A stretch of DNA of 64,000 nt from Lepeophtheirus salmonis (Eukaryota > Arthropoda > Copepoda > Siphonostomatoida > Caligidae). The stretch covers positions 434,001 through 498,000 of the forward strand of contig NC_052134.2 in the NCBI RefSeq assembly GCF_016086655.4, written 5' to 3'. The notes beneath the pieces are model-generated. The model made no database searches. It had not been told where the DNA came from and saw only the letters and a program-made list of their open reading frames with translations. Of this stretch, positions 35,561-49,812 are shown piece by piece. The translations under genes and the position numbers were made by a program. Positions within the stretch are counted from its first letter, which is position 1. Each line of letters starts with the position of its first letter.

Positions 35561-37899
35561 GTGCTTTTGGAGTAATTATCTCAGTGGTATATAATGATGA
35601 AATCAGCAGTGAATGAACGTTGGAAGATTGAGTTAACAATAGTAGACATTTTTTTACTACTAATTGATAAATAAAAAACAGAGCAATTGCTGTCCCATGC
35701 TACATTTTGCCAAAATTTTATAAATAATATAACTCGTATTTGATACAGGCTTGTTTGATTAATTTTTATAATTTATTTTACACACACGCACAAGCTTTTT
35801 GTATTTACCTGTTGTTTCTTTCTTATTTATTTTTTAATATTTTACCTGAGAGTCTTTGAAGTTTAAAATGTTATGATGGATTAAATAATTTCCGTGTTTC
35901 TAACTTTTCATTTAATTGAAGGTTCCTCTATTCTTACTTTAGAAATGTTGATTAATTATGATTGTTTTAAGCTAAATTTATACCTCAATAAATATTAGTT
36001 TATAATAATAAAAATAATATGTGAACGGGGATACTATACACCTCAAGATTTATAAAATAACTCTTGTTGCTTTGAATGTATATTTTATGGGCAATATTTT
36101 TCAAAAAAAAACCGAAATATTGAAAGAGTCGAATAGATGCATGCCTCATCAATTTATATAAACTACACACATCCACTTCCCGTTTTATTTGGCAAATTGG
36201 AAAAAAAATAAACGATATTTTTCATTTATGGGAAATCAATTTTAAATATAACTCATAAATAGCTGGATATAGATAAAAATCGATTTTATTAATTGTAAAT
36301 GTACTTTCTGGCAATTTCTGTAGGTATAACATTAATTATGCATGTTTTGGTAGGAATTGGGTTTTATAAATATACCAAAACAACAATCAAATCAAACAAA
36401 TGAGCTTGATATATTTATGTATAGTTTCTTTGATCACGTAATAAATAGCTTAAAAATAGACATAGTATTTTTGGCATATCATTTTTTTTTTTTTTTAATA
36501 TTTCCAAAGAGTCGTAGAACATTGCATTGTAGAATGAAAAAAAAATTATTTTTTGCTAATATATAATGTAATCAACATATTTTTACGAGTAAGACACACA
36601 TTTATAAATAAACTGTTTGACATAAATAATTGAAAATGAACTAGGTTAGAAAATACTTGAAACTTAGATCAATAAGACATTTTCTTAAAAAGTGAAGGTG
36701 TTTGCTTCAACTGAACTTCACAATAGTAATTATTTTAGAGATAACAAGATTCATAACAATATGCAAACAATTCTCTTTTCCTCATAATAAGAACTGTAAA
36801 AACTAAACTGATATATCTCTTATTTTGAACGATGGTTCGACTTCTGAGCATTAACTCGTAAGAAAAAAATAAATATTTGTTGAGTTTTAACCTAGCGATA
36901 AATGTATCTGCTCATTAATCTTCTGTTCGTGAACTGTGATATTTTACACCCCGAAGTTTATAAAATTAAACTTGTTTCTTATTCAATTAAATTTACTTTT
37001 TATTACAAATATTTTTCTGCATGCTCATGAAACATTAAATCTCATTAAATGTAATAATTTTTAATCAAACATTAAAAATTTAAAAAAATTAGATGTTTCT
37101 TAAAATAAATTAATCTAAATAAAAGTCGATATATATTTATATTTGTTCAACTTTTGAATAGAAGAAAAACTCTAGTATTACTTATAAACAATAAAAAAAA
37201 AAGAAGATTTTCTAAAACTGGATCGTCGTTTCTGAGAATTGAATAATATCACGTGATAAATTTGTAATTGCTTTTAATAAAAATTAAAACTATTTCGTTT
37301 TTTTTTAAATTCCAAATATGTTATAAACTACTCTAAAAAAAATTAAATAAAATTAATTAAGTACTACCTTACCTGATATGTAAAACAGCTTTTTTCAGAT
37401 AATAAATCAATGTGTCAAGTAATTTATACAAAATTGTTTTCATATTTACTTTTGCAATTGCTTTATGTTCATCGTATTTTTATCAAATATATCGGCGTAT
37501 AAATATAGTTGTATAAAATATGATATTGGATGAGCACGAAACTTATAGTTGCAACCTACACAGTTTTATCTTTATAACCAAAGTTATATTCATTATTTTT
37601 GAAGAAAGAACATCAAAATTCAAGGTTATCACTTTTGCATTAACCCTTAAATGTTTTTTTTTGCTCTTAATAAAATTTTATCATGCAGAAAAATGATTTT
37701 TAACAAAAATTAATCATGTTGCAAATGCACAACAAATTCCATATTTGGTACTAAATATTCAATTAAATAAAATGTAAAACAACAAAATGATATTGATTGA
37801 CTTAGACCATAATATAGAAACATAGACAAAAAAAAACATTTTAATATAAATGTATAGAAAGAAAACACCTTTTTCTATATCATATCAAAATATATTTTT
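35561..37899. other. no gene seen
   Basis: Very AT-rich. The ORF at 36357-36566 has no domain. Long T runs occur near 36480 and 37300. Confidence 0.5.
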
Positions 37900-38670
37900 A
37901 AATATGTCGTATGAAAAGTGGGAAAATAGTTGTGATCTTTATTAAAACAAAGTGCTTCGTCACATTTACTGCAATGTCCATGAGTCATTGAATGGCATCT
38001 CGGCATCTTTGAGATTGATCAAACTTATAGCTATAGAAACAAGATTTTCACCAGTCAGAGATGAAAGCAACAATACAATATTATAATCATACATTAGTAC
38101 CCAAGATATATTGACACCAACAAAACTTGTAACCATCTCGGTAAAAAAACCCAATTTTATATCATTTCATATCCTTTTTATTTACTTATTTACAGTTTGC
38201 TAGCCTATTATGTCTAAATATGCCAAGTGAAAATATTATACATTGTCTGGCAAGCCACACCATAAAATTTAATGAAGTAAAATAATGGTCAATGTACAAT
38301 TTATATCCAAAATTTCTCGTAATCTTTCAGCTCAACTGTACCAGAATATTTGAAGATGCTCCTTAATCTGGTTCATTGTCTTTTCTTCCCGAAGAGTTGC
38401 TTTCTTTCTGAGTATATACTTCGAAGTGATACAGATATCCTGAGACTCAATATAATACAAAATGTTTAATGAGGTGCTGCTGGGATATGCTGTCTGAAAA
38501 AACATTTACATTTTCTGGCTCACATCTACTCATAAATACTAAGGCTTTCTTTCAATTGAGTCCAAGACTAATTTTCTCTGAAATGTTCAACAAATGGGTG
38601 GATTTTACATACTCTGTCGTGATTTTTATCAAAGGGATAGGTGTCATTTTGGTATCTTGCAAAGTGAAGA
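37900..38670 (-). pseudogene. piggyBac-type transposase relic (third)
   Basis: The minus strand shows pieces of a DDE_Tnp_1_7 protein in order. GYLYHFEVYT corresponds to the second-Asp segment. Then come YKLYIDHYFTSLNFMVWLAR and IFRHNRLANCK, where family members have FDNYFTS...GTIRxNR; the third Asp is present as ID. WVLMYDYNIVLLLSSLTGEN follows. Last is the Cys finger RCHSMTHGHCSKCDEALCF then NKDHNYFPTFH near 37910-37990. The finger follows within a few codons of the LSSLTGEN block, so the late core is deleted. Stops interrupt every frame. No TTAA-bounded ends were identified. It is divergent from the other two piggyBacs. Confidence 0.68.
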
Positions 38671-40498
38671 TAACGTTTTATTTTTATGAATGAATTCATT
38701 ATAAATGTAAGTGGTTAAAAGGAGTATATAGGTCTGAGCTCCTTTACGTCATTTTGCTTCAGATTTGAAAAAATAAAAGGATTGTTTCTCATTTGCAACA
38801 AAATTTCTAGCTAACCAAAAAGTCCTCTAATTGATTTTGTTGCACATTTGTTTCATAAGAAAAAAGGCCCATACAAAAAAGCCTATACAACAAACTTTTA
38901 AAACTTTTGCATTTAAATAATTATAATAGACTAGAGAATCATAAAATATATCTTTTTTTTTTTTTTTAAAGTTTAGGCTCCTGAACTAATTAAATAACTC
39001 ACTCTCACTCGCTTGTTGTAGCAATGACATTGATTACCTTATAATGCAGTCTTTTAAGAGATTATAATAATAATAACAGATTCATTGTAGATATGAAAAT
39101 AGTTTCAGATTTACAATTTTTTTTAGTAATATTATATTTAATCAACGTTTTTTCGGTATGATACATATGTGCCACAAAAAAATTTAAGGGTTAAAGACAA
39201 ACAGTAACATTGGGTATTTGTTAAAGAGTTATAAATGTAATTCCTTGATGGACTCTAAGTAGAATTTATATCGATATTGGAGTAATTCCTGCATATACCA
39301 AGTGCATGAGTGTTTATCTCCATCCTTTCACGGATAATTGTAGCCGCTCTCCTCTTAAATATTCTTCAAATTGCCATTTTTACCATCTTTTTTAAACATA
39401 CCGGTAGGTCATATTTTGTACAACTATATATAAAACGACACATGTATACGGGTATATAAAAATATATATAATGGCATTATTTAAGTACATAAAAAACCAT
39501 TACTTTGCTTTGCAAAAACCTTACTGTCCTTATTTTTTTTCATTTTATTTTTTTATCCTATTTTAATAAACTAACAAAGACTACCGATTAAATGATTTAT
39601 TTACTTACGAATTCTTGTATGAAAGTAAGTTATTAAATATTTTTTCTATAGGGATGCATTTTACTCAAAACATTTATAGGGAAGACCAGGGTAGGGTAGT
39701 TATATCATTTTTGCTTTTTGCAAAATTACATAGATAATTGTTACTATAGACACACCAAAATTTAAAAATAAAGCTAGATAAGTTAGTTATTCTTTATAAC
39801 GCATGGGTTGGATACTACGAGCTAACATATAAAGTGTGCTTTATTTCATTCACCTCATTTTCAGTTAGTTACAACCTTCAACGGACAGCTGTCAAAATTT
39901 CCTGACAATATGCTCTTTAGTTTGTGAGTTATTGTCCTAAGTGTGACATTTCTTTTTTCATTTATTTTGTGTTTTAATTTTACAAGGATTTTTTTTTTTA
40001 TTCTAGAAAAATACCATTTAAGCTTAGCAATGCCTTGAAAATTATAAGGGGACTCAGCTTCGTAAAAAAACAATTAAAGAAAACAAACAAAAACAGTAAT
40101 AATAATTTAGAAAAGGAAATTTATAACAAAACAACGTGGTATTTTTGTTCAACTCGGGACTTTTTAGCCAATTCGTTGAATTCTAATTAAATATAAGAAG
40201 TTGTTTCCCCACAAAATGTATTTGAATGCAACTATTACTATTGCAAGGACAGTTTATGATAACTTAGTCACTACATAACAACGAAATGTTTATTTGGAAA
40301 ATACAGTAATGGGGTTAATGGAATAAGTTCTTCAGCACACTATATTTTCTATTTCTATCCTGAAATCGGAGACTGACACAGTGAATAGTTGAAACTCATT
40401 CCTTGCAAAAAATTTATAGCATGGAATTAACATTTCTAAGGACAATGTAGGGACGCTTTGCAAAAAGGAAGAATGTATTATTGGAGTAGATAGAGAGG
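38671..40498. other. no gene seen
   Basis: AT-rich. The minus ORF 39861-40073 has no domain. A T run lies at 38951-38967. Confidence 0.5.
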
Positions 40499-40590
40499 GA
40501 TTTGACTCAATAAATCACAATTGCTCAAATAAGTTTCCACGTAGGATTTGACTCAATAAATCACAATTGCTCAAATAAGTTTCCACGTAG
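40499..40590. repeat. perfect 46-bp tandem duplication
   Basis: The 46 bases starting GATTTGACTCAATAAATCAC and ending TTTCCACGTAG occur twice head to tail (40499-40544 and 40545-40590) without a difference. A third partial start (GATTAGAC) follows. Such identity in decayed DNA means a recent duplication or an assembly artefact. Confidence 0.9.
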
Positions 40591-42245
40591 GATTAGACAA
40601 TCATTGGAGTTTTTACGGTATATTTCTATTTATGTATGTTTTTAATAGTTTTCTACGACAGGAGTTAATGAATTTCATGATACATAAGTTTCTCTGCATG
40701 AGTCCTACTACGTTCATTCTGTAGAGTTCATTGTAGCTTTACTTAATGAGATGTGATTTGCTGTGGCCTTATCCTATAGTCCACAGATCGACTCTGAATA
40801 CCTACCCATTTCTAGAATTCTCCATAAGAGACAAACTCACTACTTTCTCCTAATAATGAGATATTCCTTTAACTTTCATAATACTCTAAAGTTTAAATTG
40901 ACCAAATATTTAAAAAAAGTTCCGATTTATTATCTTTTAGTTCAATAATATAATCTTTTCTTTGCGAAATTTTTTTCGCATTATTTAAAGGTCGTGATAA
41001 TTAAATCCGCTGTCGGTATCTCCAATTTCGAGAAAGTATGCCCTATGGGCAAACTTATAAAATGTTTGCACAATGAACAAATAGAAACAGCTGCAACATT
41101 TCAAACAACTTTTCTGACTTGGACTGAGGGATAAAACATCTTAACTAAGTCGTCAATGAATGAGACTTAATTTTTGACGATATTTCTTCCCCCAGAATTA
41201 CTTATATCCTTTCAACCTTAAATAATTTTTGATGTGCATATGCACCATACCAAAAAATAGATATTAGTATGAATATGTATCAGTAGATAAATAGTAATTA
41301 AAAGGAAAAATATACATGATTTATTTATAGCATATTTTTTGTTTAAATGTTTGGTAACCCTTTAAATAATTTTTTTAATTTTCTACTTGTATTTCAAATG
41401 ATAATATAATTCCATTTAAAAATACACTTTTTTTAAATTTTTCACAACTTTATTAAATATTTGTTACAAATAAAACTCTTCCATATGTTATCAAATTTAA
41501 TTCATTTTTACATTTATTATTAATAAGTATTAATAGTATTTCTTGGTTATTTTTGTAGGATATTATCTAGCCGTGGAGCTGTTATTATATATGTTGCAGA
41601 AGAGATAAAAACAGGGTTGTCTCTCTGGAGTCATAAAAATGTGTTTTTATTATAATATTCGTATTTATGAATGAAATATATGGTAGTAAATATGTAGATT
41701 AATTTAATAATTAGCTAAGTATGTAGATATTAATTATAATACATATCAAAATATATGAGCATTTCATGAAATATCTCTTGATTTTTTTTTTTTTCATATT
41801 TCAATAATTTTTCATATTATAAAAAGTAGAATTAGTGGAAAAAAATTTTTTTAAAAAAAAAATATATTATAAAGATTAATTAACCCTCAAGTTCCTGGTG
41901 TCACAGTATGTAAATCCTTTTTGCAAATTGTTAAATTCATATATTTATAATTTATTCAAAAATTGAACCTACTTAAATAGAGATGTAAAAATTATAACCT
42001 ACAACGAGAGATATAAATTTTAGTTTTTATCATTCTTTCAAAAAATATTTTGTGCGTCAACATAAGAACATTTTTTGTACAAAAAAAAAAAAGAGAAACT
42101 CCTAATTAATTTATTTACTTTATATATACAGTTTCAGAGGTAGAATGGTTTTTTTTTTTTTTTTGATAACAAACATGTAGAGAAAACTTTTGACAGAAAT
42201 AATACATTGAGGCTTTATCACAGACTTATTTAATATGAAATCTTT
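40591..42245. other. no gene seen
   Basis: AT-rich. The ORF at 40763-40948 has no domain. Long A and T runs occur near 41780-41870 and 42080-42165. Confidence 0.5.
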
Positions 42246-42725
42246 CTATTTTTCAAAATGATATCCATTATCTGCTACCATGGTCTCCAAATTGGTCCTA
42301 AAGGCACTGTTAGACTTCTTGATGAAGGCATTGGATATAGGTGTCCTCTGCTGCTAATTGGAGGCCTAGAGTTCAACAAAAATTTCTACGATGGAGTCTG
42401 GATCTCTTTACGATTACACCCTAAATAGCAAAGACAAGAAGGTAAAAGTGAAGGGAATATCTGAATGGATGACCCATTATACTTTAACCAAGTCAACTAT
42501 TTTGGTCCTCTCCTTATCCGGTTGGCCTTTGTTGCTGTTGAAAGCTGTTGGCAATGTAATTGTTCATAACTAGCCTTTCCAATTCTTTCACATACCCCTC
42601 ACAGTCCAATCACTGAAAGCCTTTACATCCTGCCTCATCGACTTGGCCAGACTTCGGATGATGGTGGAGTCCACGTACTCCATTATCACAATTTTTCTGT
42701 GTCTACCGCTGCCAGGAGATCTCTC
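42246..42725 (-). pseudogene. decayed mariner-type transposase, internally deleted
   Basis: From 42725 downward the minus strand reads SPGSGRHRKIVIMEYVDSTI, then IRSLAKSMRQDVKAFSDWTV and RGM, typical of the GxGRPRK linker plus second helix-turn-helix. Near 42246-42340 it reads NAFIKKSNSAFRTNLETMVA then DNGYHFEK and TAG, the usual mariner C-terminus. Between them about 200 bases carry no catalytic motifs. Several stops and frameshifts occur. The plus-strand ORF at 42391-42573 is an antisense shadow. Terminal repeats were not recognised. Confidence 0.6.
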
Positions 42726-45700
42726 AAGGATATGACTTGAAACTATCAAGTTTGTATTCTAGTAAACAAAACTTTTATTGTTGATTAACTAAAATTGTAC
42801 CTGCTTTAAATAACGCAATCTTTTGCTTTAAAATACTGAACTTAAAGTGAATCAAATTGATTTAAAGTCAATTCCAAAATTTCAATTTGCATACCGTATA
42901 TTTTTATTTGATAGGCATATTTGAGTCAATTATGGGATTTATATTCAAAAATGTGGGATAAGTTAATATAATTAGTAAATTAAGCTACAGTTTATGATAA
43001 TTTTTTCTTGGCGAACTACTGTCATACGAAACCATTGCTTCTCCTACAAATCATGTCAACTGGAATTGTTTGATTCTTGAAAGCATTGGCTTAGAGTTTT
43101 TGTGAATGGAAAATAATATATCATTATAATTGTGAATATCATATCCTTGGTCGTTTAACGGAAAGGAATTAATAATTTAAAACAGGAGTTATACGTATCG
43201 AGGATGAAAGTTTTCACGTAAAAATCTACTATAATTTATGGCGTATATGAAATAATGTGTAGAAGCTTGATTTTGTTGAATTTCATATCCTCCATTGTTC
43301 CCTAAACACTTCAAATTTAGAGCTTTAATAATTACACTAAGCTTTATTTTACATTTGTACCATGGTAATGATTTGCTTAGAATCAATTGGATTAGTGAAG
43401 TTACTTTACTTTTTGGTTTTGATTCATAATATTGAGAGATAACCTAGTGTAATGGAGTAATGATATTCAAAGTACACATTGTATCCTAAAGTATGACTGT
43501 GTCAGGTAATTTACCATATTTTATTAATGTACCTATGTCATATTTACTGTTCAAACCTTCGATTTACTTTACATTCAAGGACAAAATATTTATAGTCAAT
43601 CTATTTTAGGTTATTTAGATAAAGATAAACTCAAAGACAGCTTATATTTATTTTTTCTCAGCGTCTACTAACTCTGGATTTAATTTTGAATAGGAGTCTT
43701 TGACTTCTGCAAAAGTTACTTATCCATTATTAAAATTTGTCTTCGTATACTCTGTTTAAAATATTAAAAAGCTTTAAAGTTCATCTTGCTCCTCCAATCG
43801 AATTTCAAATTCTCCATCCCTTTGATTTTCATTGTTATAGTTTTGGATTCACCAAGAAGTTTTTATATTTTTGCTGTATACTCTTTTAAAAAATTTCATA
43901 CGTGACACTCTCGAAGAAACATATCCATAGCCATACTGCGATTAGGTTACTTTTTTTTACTCCTCCAAAGTTCCGAGATGGTTTATGCCCAGTGGTGTGT
44001 TTAAGGTTTAGGTTTTTAAAGATTCACACTGTATAGGCTACACTGCCAAAGTTATGACAAAAGTTTCTCAATTAAATGTTGCATACAAAACCATTTTCTT
44101 AGAAGTATCATTGACGTATCTTTGGCTCTAAGGTAGAGCTTTGGTATATGGCCCTTTAATCTTGTTGTGGCCATACGGAGCACATTAAAGATCTGGGGTT
44201 GGCCCGGGGGATGCAAATTCATTCCAATACATTTAATTATTATTGAAATAATATGAAGTGTATGTATGTTAAAGAAATGTTAATAATAAAATAATGGTAA
44301 CAGCCTTTGAAAATTAAATACCTTCCTCACCAAGTTGCAATGAAAAAATGAGTTCTATCAATAAACAAGAGCTAATATATATAAATATAAATTTGAGGAT
44401 TGTTCAAAAATTAAAATTATTTTGCAAATTATACAGGCAACTTATATTTGGAATGCTAGATTTTTTATTTTTTGATGTTGGTAAATAAATCTCCGAACAC
44501 GCAAAATAAATCTGACCATTATATCTCTCACTAAAAATTAAACATATTAGGTATATAGGTTTGATAAATAAATTTGTGTTCTTTTTTTAATGTATTAACA
44601 TCAAAACATCAGCATACAAAATATGTAATGCCCGGGAAATTTGAAAAATAACCTTACCTTTTGAAGACACCTCGTTTAAACGGAAGATACATGTGTTTTA
44701 TAATTTTATTACAATATTTCAATATATATACATACTTATTAATATTCCTCTAATGATTGAACTCTACAAGTGATATATGCTTGTATTTTAATATTTAAAT
44801 CCGCAATTTAGTGACTTAAACCAAATAAATTAATTTAATTCAATATTGGGAAAACATCCTTCAAAATCATGTATATGATATTAAATCGGTAATTTAAGCA
44901 AATATTTATATATTCAATATTTAATTAAAGGGATACTAACCAAATCATTTGGCATAACACTGACTTTTTGAAGATGAAAAAGGCAAAAGTAGTACTTTTC
45001 AGCCGTATTGTACCTTTTCCCAAATTTAAAAGCTATTATCAAAACATTTTTACAAATGACATCCACTTCAACATTAATTATAAAAAAAAAATTCAAAGTG
45101 TATGTTAGTGGTATATTTATGAATATATATCCATACAAGCGGATTTAAAAAATATCTATATTGTAATACTTCATTCATGAATAAATTCTGGTAAAAGGTG
45201 TACACTTATTTTTATATCCCTACATCATAATGAACATTTTTTGCCTTTTCATATAAGTTTTATCTAGTTGGAAATGAGGATCATTTCCGATGAGTATAAA
45301 TAAACTTAATGAAAAATTATTGAATTTTTCCCTGATTCCTCATATAACATTTATCGTAAATCAAATAATATCATCATTTTATAAATAAAAAAAACTACAT
45401 ATGAAATAAATATTTCATTGAAGAAAAAAAACCAATAAATTTGTCAACTGTACATATTAAACATGTTTTGATTGCTTATAGTATATACAATATAAGTTTA
45501 AGATTTAGTTTCAAAAAAGAAAAAAAATGGGAAAAATTTCAAGATGACTCTATCAAAATATCTCTTTTGACATATAAATATGTATTTTGTAAAATAATAA
45601 TATTGCAATTAATCATATATTTAGTTAAAAAGGAGTATAAAAATCTATTTCATTATTGTTTACCATATATAAGGTTGGATTTACAACGCTATATAAAAAA

Positions 45701-47539
45701 AAGTTTTTTTCAATATTTAATAGTTTCGATTTGAAACTTTTATGTTCTAAATTAAAAAAAAAACAATTAAATAGTTTTTTAGGGGGGGAATCTCCAATAG
45801 TATATATCTTTATAAAATATAGTCGTTTAAAAGATGCCTATACTAAATAAAACAATTAATCATCACTTTTGCAATGATAGTCATATAATTTTCCAAATAA
45901 ACCGTAGCTTTTAAAAAAGAAAAAAAAAGAAAAAATTGTTCTCGTTGAATAGTTTTGAAAGAAAGAAATAGAAAGAAGGCCCAATGAAGCCTTTGAATTT
46001 GTTTCTATAGCTATTGTTTTATGAATTATTCATGCTGATACATAACATATAATTTATTTGATAAGTGGAAGACGTTGTGTATGAGTATATACAAAAAAAA
46101 AAAAAAAAAAAAAGAGCACAAAATCCATGTAGTTTCCATGAATAAATAATGGAACATTGAACGGTCAACTTCTTTTTTCCTTTCCATAAAATTTACTTAA
46201 TATAAATAAATTATGTATCTAATTTTTCCCATCACATGGATAACAAAAAATATTTTATTTTTTGAGGAATTCTTAAAGTTAATTTTCTTTTGTTAACATA
46301 TACACTTTCCTAGAAGAAAATAGCTTTATGTGTTAAATGATGTGCTTTATTACACCATCCCAATAAATACCTTACTTATATAACATTCCTGCATAAATAT
46401 ATAATTTGTATTAAAACAATTATATAAGTGAAAATATCACTGGAGCTGGTATTTATAAAACCCATTTGTCAATGTGGATAGAAATAAAATATGAACAATA
46501 TGCGATAAACGTACTTTGGGTCAATTAATTTTCCCAGATTGATAAAGTTTAGCATCCAATCAGAAAATAGTTCTTATTACATAACTAAGTTAAAGTAGCT
46601 TTAAAATAATATTTTGACATTCATTTAATGCCAATTGTTTTCACAAAAAATTAAATAGTTATTTCATTAGGGCTCTGAGATGTAAGATGTGTTTAGCAAG
46701 GCTTTCTAAAATTTATTATTTTTCCAAATTATAAACAGATACCCTGTGTGTCCATCAAGTTCTTTAATCTAGTATCTTGCTGCTATAGAAGGTATCACTA
46801 TAAAATAAAATTATAGTTTAAGTCAACAAAGTCTTGTTTTTTGTTGGAACTTCTTGTTTGGAAAATTCCATCTAATGTTCTTTTTTCATTAAAAAATAGA
46901 TTTTATTAAACTTTTCTTTATGGTACAAAATGATCAAATTGTTTTTGTTTTTTCCTCTCTTTATTGGTCTAGGAAAGTTACATACGCAAAAAAAACCAAT
47001 AAATAAACATTTAATTTATAATTAAATCCCTAAATTAAAAATACATGACGGCTATAAACACGATGAACAAATAAGGTACATTATAACATGTATGTCCTCT
47101 AAAAGATTTATAAAATATGTCCATAGGTATAAAACAAACAATACTATAATCCTAAAAATTCACATTAAAATATTAATAATAAAAAAAGAGAAAAAAAAAA
47201 TATTGTTTGAATGACAATAAAAAAACAAAATATGGAACTTTAGAGGTGCACAACTTTTTAAACGGTATGTGGATGCGTATCAGATGTCGTAGTAACTTCC
47301 TATTGTTATTCAAACTTGAAGGGCAGTAGTAAATAAGATTCCCTGCTTATTTTTTACGATAGGCTATCCAGATTACGGATTTTGATGGTGATTGCTGAAT
47401 AACTTGCAGTGGTTGCAATAAAAGTATGTCTTAGTTCATCCGGTCTGACTGGTTTGCATTCAGTTAACATCCCAGCCATTCTACTTTTACAGTTTATCTT
47501 TCCAAGGCAACAATAAAAAGTAGACATCCTGCAGAGATT
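42726..47539. other. no gene identified
   Basis: Mostly AT-rich. A more balanced stretch at 44060-44220 has an open minus frame of about 57 codons (MNLHPPGQPQIFNVLRMA...) that I do not recognise. ORFs at 43189-43386, 44914-45138 and 45441-45850 are AT-driven. A 21-base A run lies at 46093-46113. Confidence 0.45.
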
Positions 47540-47815
47540 TTAAATTGCGAAATAAAACTTTTCCATCTTTAATTTTTTTGCAATTGGGCTCTTTTTCCAT
47601 GATATCGATAGGTTTAAAATTTTTATAAACTTGATGCATATTTCTTCAGCATCTTCCTTATAATTTGATTCCAGCGACATTCTTAAATGCCATGCAATGG
47701 GTATTACATGAAATTCTGTGGCTTTCATGAGTGGGTAGAAAAAATAACCATATTTGAAAATTGAGGTGTAGCCCGAATCGTGAATCAAAACAATAATAAT
47801 TGATCAAACCAACCA
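47540..47815 (-). other. orphan reading frame, possibly transposase-derived
   Basis: 82 codons: LIHDSGYTSIFKYGYFFYPL, MKATEFHVIPIAWHLRMSLE, then ESNYKEDAEEICIKF. The pattern Asp-Ser-x-Tyr-x-(5)-Y-x-(3)-P-L-x-T-x-(5)-A is loosely like the first block of MULE/FAR1-type transposases, but the rest of the domain is not seen. Downstream on the same strand (47290-47520) another open stretch reads STFYCCLGKINCKSRMAGML, TECKPVRPDELRHTFIATTA. Composition is ordinary, so this may be a real but unknown gene piece. Confidence 0.28.
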
Positions 47816-49812
47816 TTCCAATTTTCTGGGTTCTACAAGGGTTTTAGAGTAAAACTTCCTATTACAGTCTTGGCTCACTACATCAATGGTCAAGGACAAT
47901 GAAAAATACAGTGTTCCTTTCCAAAAAAATCATTTGAATTGCTTCTAAAGATAGATAAAATTTGTCCAAATGATTATTTATGAAATCCATTCCATGTATG
48001 TGCTAAGTGCAATATGGACTTGATGAGATAGTGGATCGTCACTCAACGTTTGGATGTTGTGTATAATCAATTAACACTTTTTGAAATATTTAAAGCATTA
48101 TTATGGCAAGTAGAAATAGTCCCCTTACGATAAAAGATTTTGGTTTTTTGATTGATGATCAAATTTATCCAATTCAAAAGTGTCAATTGAGACCCTATTA
48201 TGTCAAAACTAATCAAAGTAAAAATATTATTTGTCTATTTTTTCTTTTGTTTACTATTGTTGACACAATCATCAATCCTTTTTTTTTTTTTTTTGTCAAA
48301 GTTATGTTATTGGCTTACCGTCAGAAACTTATATGATTTTGAAAAATAATTTAACAGAGTTTGCATGTATTATTGATCTATTCCTTTAAGCACATTAAAA
48401 TTGAACCCTTAACTACACCAAATCCAATTAAATGTAAAATAATCTTATATTTTTAAAATGGAAGGGGATTTTTTTATTAAAGGGGTTGCATAATAATAAT
48501 GTTCTTAATAATAAACCACAATAGCACAAGTATAACTGTTTCAAGATATTTTTGCTGAAGAAAAAGGAAGATTTTTTTTAAAAGCTATCGTGAAGGCGAT
48601 CAAGCCAAACTTTTCGAAATCCCCACTGCATGCACAAAATTGTGTCTAGGAACAGGTGTATGTCATCAACAACCAGACATATGATCATAAAAGGGGACCT
48701 TCTAGCTTCGTAAAGAGCTGGAAGGAAAACATATTTGATTAATTACAATTCACAGAAGAAAAGGCTCACCAGCTAAAAATGTCTTTTCAACTTCATACAA
48801 ATAAATATGTTATGTTTTTTTTCTAAAAAAAACACAATCCCAGTTGACAGAATCTCCAATAGTTAAATGAGTATAACCACCAAGAAGTCTAATTATATAT
48901 CTGAAAAAAATAAATTCACTTTTAAAACTAGGCATGCTGCTTCAATCATGGTCCTTGAGTATCGTTGTTTTAGAAGGAAAAATCTGTCACCCATATATAT
49001 CAAAAACAATTAAAAATTGTCAAGTGACCTTTTTAAATGTAAAAAAAAAGCTCATGTGATGCCTTAATGTACAAGGAATTCAAGAATTATCTATAGATCA
49101 GACAAACTGCTTGTTCTGTACTAAGTTTTGAGTTATTTTATTTGGGTTGATTCAATTTTGGAAAATGGGGGGGATATTTTACAAAACCGATAATATTACA
49201 AAATTCAATATTAAAAATATAAAAAAACTATTATACTATGTAAAAATACATATACATATTTATAAACTATATATTAATAAATGAATCGATATACCAAATT
49301 AAAAATATGGATATTCTAATAAATTTTATCGATAAAGTATGATATACTTTTTCAATAGAAAAAAACTCAATAAATATAGTTTTTTTAACCTGTCAAATGT
49401 GCAATCTCCATATTAATTAATTTGAAATCATTTAATGTAATATATGTATCAGTGTTAGAATAAATAAGTTGCATGTTTGCATTTACGCAGTGTGTAGCAA
49501 CATAATTTTCTTTTTCATAAATTGAAATTTGCAGAATTCCTTGAATGCAAATATTTCCACAAATTAAGATGCTGGAAATCTAACTTGGCAATCAGATTTA
49601 GTTCAAATCAAGTAATTTGTATTAAAATTATTCCTGAAAACCCGGTATTTATAAGACTTTTGCAGAATCACACAAAAAGGAACTTCATTCATCTGTTATA
49701 ATCTTCTAAACTGTACCTGACTTAAAATTACAGTGACATCTTCTTTTTGTATTGTTTTGGAAGGCACCACATGTAGGGTGCCCGTGGAAGAGGCGGTACT
49801 AAAAAGCTGAAA
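47816..49812. other. no gene seen
   Basis: AT-rich. The ORF at 48103-48336 has a T run and no domain. A balanced patch at 48590-48730 is not readable. Confidence 0.5.

Noticed and set aside
42391..42573. Plus ORF of 60 codons
   Set aside because: Antisense to the decayed mariner at 42246-42725.
45441..45850. Lys/Ile/Tyr-rich plus ORFs
   Set aside because: Composition is what random AT-rich DNA gives; no start context, domain or splice support.
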